From Macrocystis pyrifera (lineage: Eukaryota > Sar > Phaeophyceae > Laminariales > Laminariaceae): DNA of 64,000 nucleotides. Numbering within the stretch: position 1 is the first letter of the stretch; every line of letters begins with the position of its first letter. The position numbers were made by a program, and so were the translations under genes. The stretch lies in assembly GCA_031763025.1 (NCBI GenBank), contig JASSKH010000010.1, positions 14,966,085-15,030,084 of the forward strand, in the 5' to 3' direction. Shown here piece by piece: positions 60,101 through 64,000 of the stretch. The notes under the pieces are model-generated. The model saw only the letters and a list, made by a program, of their open reading frames with translations. It was not told where the DNA came from and searched no databases.

Positions 60101-63100
60101 ATGCTTTTGCGCTTGCGCTATAGGCATCGATATTGTTTTTATCTCATGTTACGCAGTGTCAATCTAACAAAACGATGTCCTTTTTTAGTGAGGTACACAG
60201 CCACTCTCCCGAGTATGGCCTAAATAAACACTATAAAGAAAATTCTGCGAGTGCCCCTACCGTAGCATCAGTCGTGACATTTACTTATACTACTTTTCAC
60301 GGAGTTCCCGTAACGTTTTGCCAGTACGCAAGCTACCGGCGTGTCAACATTGACGAGCTTTCGTAAAGCGGTTACAGGCTTGCCACACCAACACTTTCCA
60401 AACAATTCGATGAATAAGAAAAGCCTTTTCCGAGGGCGAAGAAACCGCTCAAGTTGCTGAATAAATCCCACCGCCCGCTCAGCAAAAATTATGAGTACAT
60501 AATCTAGACTTGCGATAGTTGCGCATTTCTGGTGCTTACCTTTTTTGTGTGTTGCGTTTGTGTTAGCATTGGCCCTCAGTTATTATTTTACAAAAATTTA
60601 TTCGTTTGGCCGCAGAATGTGTTCTGACTTGCCTACACAACCCCACACCTACACCCACACCCACACCCACACCCACAATACCTCTGGCGCTCAAGGTCGG
60701 AACATCCTGCAGTTCCCAAAGGGCGCGGCGCGGTCTGCAGCAATACGCCGTACCGCAAGGTTCCTTTGCATCACCCTGCGGCCGGCATCGGAACATTTAC
60801 AGGCAGAGGTGATGCATCTGTACAGCGGAAGAGCACTAGGAGTACGTGTGCTTGAGATTCATACGCGTTAGTGACACCACCCGATGACCAGCTTCAAGCT
60901 CACAACTTTTGGCTATTGACTATTGAATATTGGCCAATCATGCCTTCAATACCAACTCTGAAGTCGCGCCGCCCCCCCTTTCCCCGGTCCTTGACCGCCA
61001 TAGTTATTCAGATAACACGCGCATGACCTTTCCAGAAGTAGCCACCACCACAACGTGCTGTACATATCTGTGCCTCGCGCAATACTCGATAAAGTCAGGT
61101 GTCGCGTGCTTGCTCAACAGACAAACCAGATCGTCATGTAATCCGTCTGGAAACGATACAGGAAACTTTATTCGACGAAGATTGCTATTTTCCCCGCTCA
61201 AGTTCGTTTGCCTGTAAAATGTTTCGGAGTTCTGAGCCTCCGTGTCAAGCATGTAATCACAGTAGAACTCCTACAGTCCCCGTAAAGCGACGCTATTGGG
61301 ACGGGCCGCCGTAATGAAATGCCTGGAATATTCAGGACATTTTCTGTTGTTGCATGTTTCTTGTATCTCTAACTCCTATAACTTCTGTTCTGGACAGACT
61401 CGCGACGTAAGCAAATATCCAAGCGTAAAATAACGTTGTGGCGAAACTTAACGCAGGATATCAGAGCGGTAAAAATCTTATGGGATAACGAGGTACCGGT
61501 ATCTCCTGCTAGTGCCCACGGAGTTGGAATATTTTACTTCTACCTAGTGCAATGATGTGAGTACAATTACATACTCACCCTCCGGGTCACCGATTACTAG
61601 AATTGGTCGTTGTTCGACTGCGTGCTGCCCTTTATGCAGTTCTTGTTCACAGAGAACAAACCGTGGTTGGTGGCGTACAACGAGCTGGACTCGTCGGATC
61701 GTCCATCACCCCAAAGACCACAAGGGCAGCCCCTTATTTTCATTCCTGGAGATACTGTGGGGGATCTTATTACATCTGAGGTGAGTAGCGGAGTTGTGCT
61801 TTCAATTAAGATCTTTTTTCTTTTTCGGCACCGACTACGATAGTGCTGTACGTGACTCTTGCCTACCTATTGCCAGCCAACTCTCTCTTGTAGTTGTATC
61901 TGTGTACTTATTGCTCAAAGTGTCAACTTTGGGTCTTCTTGAAATTGGCCCTTGTCACGCTCATGCAGGGGATAGACATTGGCGGTCTCAAGGTACTACT
62001 CTCAGTGTACTCGAAGGACAAGGGGCGACCTGGACGAGAGGGATTAGTGTGGGAGGTTTACAACCAAGAGACGTGCACAAGATGTATACTGCACTTGAGC
62101 TGCAGTAGCCTTCTTGAACAGGTGAACGGCATATGACGCGTTAAAGGTTACCTTTCGTGGCTGGGGATAGGGTGGCAGGGGATAGCCAGCCAGTTAAAAA
62201 AGGCCGATTTTCTTCTCCTGATACGCAGCAAACGGAACGCTCCAGTGTTGATCGTTACTATTTCTTGACTCGGAAAAAAGGAAACTGTTCGTTGTTGCAG
62301 CTGCAGCAAGCCATATGTGACTACCATCATTCGTAGATTGTAAGACAGGTACTATCTCGTCGCACTTCTACTTATGCATCTATGGTTGACAAAGCGTGAT
62401 TTGGGTTTTTGATTCCGGCGTTTCGAAATCCGATCGGGGGCAGAAGGGGGAGGGTGATGCAAACCGACATCTCGTGAAAATATCGGCCATAGCGGAAAAC
62501 AGCGTGTCTTGGCGTGAGAAAATGCAGGTCAGCGAGGGGGGGTTGACAGTTCCCCACAAACGTGTCAGGTATCAGAAACCGCCCTCGGCCGCACACAACA
62601 TAACATGCATATAAAATGTTTGTTTTTCGTCTAAGCGATTCTTGGTCTTGGTCCATCGTCTTTTCCGAGCAAATGACGATACACGAGAAAACGTCTTCCA
62701 GGCAAGTGGTGATTTTCACAATGGCAATCAAGCGAGAATTAATAAAGGGCGGCCTTTGACCGTACGAGGAAGATTACACAGTGTTTCAGGTAATCGAAAA
62801 TCGACCAATTTCGCGGCCGAAAAAATGTGGCTGCCCTCAGCATCTAAACGTGAGATCCACGGGCATCGATTTTGGTGAGGAGTGCTCGGCCATTAATATA
62901 ATAGCCAGCTACCCGAAAAAATGAAAATGAGAGAAGAGGCCGAAATACTGATACAGTAATCCTGAAAATCTCGAAAGCTCACAAACGTTTCACACGAGTC
63001 TAATCGATATGCAACGCATCATAGTATCCGAAAGTGTAGTTCGTCGGCCTCCCGCGCACGTATCAGTTTCCGCTCCACCTTGCACGCGTTTTTCCGGACT

Positions 63101-63272
63101 TCTGTTTTGTGATCGTACCGAAGGTGGACTATAAAGACTACCTGTGCGAAGACAGCCGCCTATTGGAGACAATACATACACTGACGAAACGTTTGGTCTT
63201 GAAGAAAGCTGCCAGCGGGGGGTGGAACCTTCGCCTGGACCGCACACTTAAGCCTTGGATGTTTTATGGTTT
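41876..63272 (+). CDS. Giant IQ-motif, coiled-coil protein with dynein-stalk-like region (unnamed)
   Basis: Inferred exons: 41876-42232, 42694-42998, 44791-45159, 46158-48309, 48441-48763, 49103-49619, 49889-50136, 50406-50517, 50670-50756, 51129-51260, 51581-51883, 52018-52970, 55357-55531, 55705-55787, 55821-56132, 56298-56606, 57497-57631, 58013-58135, 58834-59013, 59784-~59996, 60713-60841, 61099-61281, 61601-61780, 61969-62121, 62702-~62789, 63119-63272. Borders are GT-AG and phases agree throughout, except a one-base deficit in exon 15 and an unresolved phase before the last exon. The product exceeds 2,700 aa. Four IQ motifs predict calmodulin or light-chain binding. The exact 5' start, the exons after 59,784 and the 3' end are tentative; the gene may continue past the window. 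Confidence 0.8.
45818..45946 (+). repeat. Tandem duplication, ~64-bp unit
   Basis: Two copies of a unit starting ACAGGTATCTTGGAGTGTTG and ending CATGCTAGCCCTAGAA lie in intron 3 of the large gene. The second copy has an extra TAGCTC. Confidence 0.85.
46158..48309 (+). CDS. Large gene exon 4: IQ motifs and coiled coils
   Basis: This 717-codon exon begins with a Gln-rich coiled coil, then four IQ motifs in tandem: EVQRIARGIQGRAR, SIQGIMRGHLDR, NIQRVWRGYIGR and GIQRIARGRQGRR (about 46,642-46,925). IQ motifs bind calmodulin or related EF-hand proteins. After a structured helical block (about residues 270-480) comes a long Glu/Arg/Ala-rich coiled coil up to the exon end. The block with WRDALSLLRRSSKLLRRLRQ and the paired coiled coils would suit a hairpin-like stalk. 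The exon is unusually long for this genome and fully open. Confidence 0.88.
48441..50136 (+). CDS. Large gene exons 5-7: alpha/beta region and stalk-like segment
   Basis: Exon 5 contains RPRPVIVCLSRDVPAAAK, and exon 6 contains TFVLVMGDKNNRSGG. These look like beta strands followed by loops, as in P-loop-fold proteins, but no Walker A consensus is present. Exon 6 ends with VLEAVIILLTP, SWTEARHILGF, LWAAIARVDAYSIPPAKI; exon 7 continues with a Trp/Ala helix LNSLASWARSTIEF. The order ILL..P, W..A..LL, D...IP, then SLA.W resembles the dynein heavy-chain region around the distal stalk helices. This is inference from pattern memory. Phases and junctions are clean. Confidence 0.75.
50406..51883 (+). 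CDS. Large gene exons 8-11
   Basis: Exon 8 (WRAAYNRILLAVLEDVRVFR) is helical, exon 9 reads YQECGRLFFHVYDPESC, exon 10 ISPLLAPALDQPP...DLFARLVALLSF and exon 11 IVVYEEAQSQLRCTVYLADH, with mostly beta-strand character at the start of exons 9 and 11. For exon 10 the acceptor at 51,128, after a strong pyrimidine tract, keeps the frame. An upstream acceptor at 51,013 would force a frameshift. A decayed duplicate of exon 9 sits in the following intron. Confidence 0.75.
50832..50975 (+). pseudogene. Tandem duplicate of exon 9, decayed
   Basis: The segment repeats 50,691-50,831 with about 85-90% identity, covering most of exon 9, its donor and the intron behind it. In the copy the Trp codon before the donor reads TGA, and the 3' splice region is replaced by a longer T tract. 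It therefore cannot serve as an in-frame exon. Confidence 0.85.
52018..52970 (+). CDS. Large gene exon 12: beta module and basic tail
   Basis: The exon opens with RVLQAVCCISGSSHVVTAWE and GGSLRLAAYDPVTSMTYGAQ, a module that recurs in later exons. The middle part contains a second beta-rich stretch (RMRAILIDDGQTLELDIYQ). The last ~100 codons are Arg/Ser-rich and probably disordered. The donor at 52,971 leaves a two-base carry that fits the acceptor at 55,356, skipping a 2.4-kb intron filled with mobile elements. Confidence 0.75.
53416..53510 (+). repeat. Purine-rich (G/A) tract in intron 12
   Basis: About 95 bp of almost pure A/G in AAAGGAAAGGGAAAGG-type units, a polypurine-polypyrimidine stretch able to form triplex-like DNA. 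Confidence 0.85.
54009..55134. mobile_element. TIR element family A, full-length copy split by a SINE
   Basis: The left end (54,009 onward: CCAAAATCAGG, then CCACTTTTGGCCAAAATCAG) is inverted at the right (54,720-54,780 plus 55,110-55,134). Without the SINE the element is about 0.8 kb. It is the only copy in the window with both ends. The interior (54,170-54,700) matches the fragment at 4,325-4,711. No transposase is encoded. Confidence 0.75.
54781..55109 (-). mobile_element. tRNA-derived SINE, reverse orientation
   Basis: Read on the minus strand, 55,109 to about 55,030 resembles a tRNA. It has an A-box-like TGGCTTGGTAGG (55,087-55,098) and a B box GGTTCAAATCT (55,044-55,054), which together would form an internal RNA polymerase III promoter. 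A ~230-bp unrelated body follows, and the element ends in a 20-base A tail (54,781-54,800 as T's). It sits exactly between GTGGCCAG and GGTATACC, which are adjacent in the other copies of TIR family A. Hence the SINE inserted into that element later. At most one base is duplicated at the junction. Confidence 0.8.
55357..56606 (+). CDS. Large gene exons 13-16, one-base frame deficit in exon 15
   Basis: Exon 13 is Lys-rich (RDKGKQKRAKKF). Exon 14 reads MLAEWFTIFDRGFPTNVYAR. Exon 15 starts QYVFHDTMNAKF and must change frame near 55,940, after which HTVVTVYASS, GVCLRAVVYYAKLGAYAEAT and FPDLRQ follow. Exon 16 opens VVGALHQPLAHDW. The phases of exons 14 and 16 independently demand one more base in exon 15, and GAAAAGACG at 55,939-55,947 is the likely place. 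The other explanation, a tiny intron, would be only ~50 bp long, so a missing A is preferred. Confidence 0.65.
57497..59013 (+). CDS. Large gene exons 17-19
   Basis: Exon 17 reads LFQVTVYELPPPEA...TLKFIAYDPKTAEQ, the clearest second copy of the module in exon 12. Exon 18 continues it with LVAVVGPDAVLELGGGACSPW and a helix EVLAEILVQALRL. Exon 19, from the acceptor at 58,833, reads ISPDGSSTLMMPWSGENLVF and ends VFSTRVTGFE. All three are phase 0 at both ends. Confidence 0.7.
59784..62121 (+). CDS. Large gene exons 20-24
   Basis: Exon 20 joins exon 19 in phase (VVITVFVETDASS, then TLIFNLHCPKL) and ends near 59,990-60,003 at one of two GTATGG/GTAGGG donors. The exon at 60,713-60,841 reads RFLCITLRPASEHLQ and the one at 61,099-61,281 HVIRLETIQETLFDEDCYF; the latter's donor is uncertain. 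Exons 61,601-61,780 (WSLFDCVLPFMQFL, PLIFIPGDTVGDLI) and 61,969-62,121 (GLVWEVYNQETC) have clean borders. Beta-strand patterns dominate. A (CACCCA)n repeat at 60,643-60,677 precedes the 60,713 exon. Confidence 0.55.
60643..60677 (+). repeat. (ACACCC)n microsatellite
   Basis: About five units of ACACCC, a C-rich strand repeat with a period of 6, lie in an intron of the large gene. Confidence 0.9.
62702..63272 (+). CDS. Large gene, most 3' exons recognised
   Basis: The first exon reads ASGDFHNGNQARINKGRPL and has three possible donors (62,790, 62,851 and 62,875). The second reads VDYKDYLCEDSRLLETIHTL, then LVLKKAASGGWNLRLD, and meets either a TAA stop at 63,274 or a strong GTAAGA donor at 63,273. 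Neither donor of the first exon fits the second in phase, so a small exon or an indel may lie between them. Confidence 0.4.
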
Positions 63273-63772
63273 GTAAGAACTGTCATTTCCATGAGCAATG
63301 CACTGCGCAGGCAGCACTTGGATAGTGCTGTGGACGCACTCCTAGTGCACGAACGAACGAGGCGTGCTTGATCGCTGCGGTGTCACGACAGGCTTCGTTG
63401 TCGTTTTACTGTACATGTGCACGGATGAGGTCCATTAATAGATCAGCCTTGGTCCACTTTGTGGGTTGTGCAAACTCGATTAGTTGTCAGTGTTTGATTT
63501 CACGCCAATTAAGACCCGCAGACCTGCAACATGACAGTCTGTGCTTGTCTTGTTCGCCTCCATTGTTTTCTGGTATAACTGCTGAAATCACGACATAATT
63601 TCTTCCGTTTTCAATCTGTTAGTAGCTCTGCTGTTTTAAATCGTGCCGGAAAAAAGTCGTAACTGATTTTTCTTGCACAGATATTTATTGTCGACGGTCT
63701 TGAGCATCTCTCTCCTTTGATGATTTTGTACCTTGTTTTTGTATCGAGACGTTAATGTACTTGGCGGAGGTC

Positions 63773-63851
63773 GGGTCTTGACCCCATTCCATCGGTCTGA
63801 CCGAACTGAACTGGAAGAGATTTTGCGCGGTCGTTCGTTCCATTCCAAGGT
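63773..63851 (+). CDS. Possible further exon of the large gene
   Basis: An open stretch reading PFHRSDRTELEEILRGRSFHSK ends at a GTAAAA donor. A usable acceptor upstream is not evident beyond GGCGGAG at 63,767. If real, it shows that the gene continues beyond the window. Confidence 0.3.
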
Positions 63852-64000
63852 AAAAAAACGTGTATACTTACGTGTATCTGCTTTATGTGTAGAGTAGTGT
63901 TAAGGTTTTCAATAGTCTGCTAAAAAGTCAAGAACTTACCTACCCGTGCTAAGTTCAAAACAAGTACCGGTGTGTGATAAGAGGAGAGGATTAGTTCAGG

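Noticed and set aside
60643..60677. Telomere-like C-rich repeat
   Set aside because: ACACCC is not a known telomere unit for likely hosts, and the tract is short and intronic. It is an ordinary microsatellite.
1..64000. CRISPR array, operons or other prokaryotic features
   Set aside because: No regularly spaced repeats with unique spacers exist, and genes are interrupted by spliceosomal introns.

Overview
The window reads as nuclear DNA of an intron-rich eukaryote. Protein-coding information sits in many short exons (about 60-520 nt, one of 2.15 kb) with GT-AG borders and matching splice phases. They are separated by introns of 0.1-7 kb full of mobile elements. Nothing looks prokaryotic or organellar. 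A photosynthetic stramenopile (brown alga or relative) is my best guess from the architecture, but no sequence feature proves it.

Layout: 1-4.2 kb is a decayed APE-type non-LTR retrotransposon (endonuclease, reverse transcriptase, C-terminal zinc motif) broken by several frameshifts. 4.3-5.1 kb holds a fragment of a TIR element and a foldback MITE. 5.1-11.2 kb has no gene I can support except one orphan exon near 7.6 kb; it contains GGGTC-rich minisatellite DNA at 9.3-10.0 kb.

11,259-29,610 (+) is a complete 18-exon gene for mitochondrial elongation factor G1 (GFM1/mEF-G1 type, about 744 aa). All G motifs are present, along with a plausible presequence. A single extra G in a G6 run of exon 15 breaks the frame. 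Its 7-kb intron 2 carries nested transposable elements: a 4.4-kb TIR element that encloses a 1.7-kb foldback element with TTA target duplications.

29.6-36.5 kb is intergenic repeat territory: tandem duplications, a 1.6-kb tract packed with TAAC/GTTA palindromes, and a 120-bp direct repeat. 36.6-40.2 kb is a GC-rich gag-like element with a CCHC zinc knuckle. It ends in an open frame whose last segment recalls the start of a NADAR domain.

41.9-63.3 kb or beyond (+) is one very large gene of about 26 exons and at least 2,700 codons that I cannot assign to a named family. It has a conserved-looking N-terminus, four IQ motifs, long coiled coils, a nucleotide-hydrolase-like alpha/beta region, a segment resembling the dynein heavy-chain stalk, and several repeated beta-rich modules. 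One of its introns contains a tRNA-derived SINE inserted into the end of a TIR element. Another holds a tandemly duplicated, decayed exon. This gene is the best candidate here for an undescribed system.

The two host genes share a strand and show no functional link. The frame breaks in both fall in homopolymers, so assembly error is a live explanation. A 9-bp palindrome, TACCWGGTA, occurs 18 times outside the coding sequence, far above chance.
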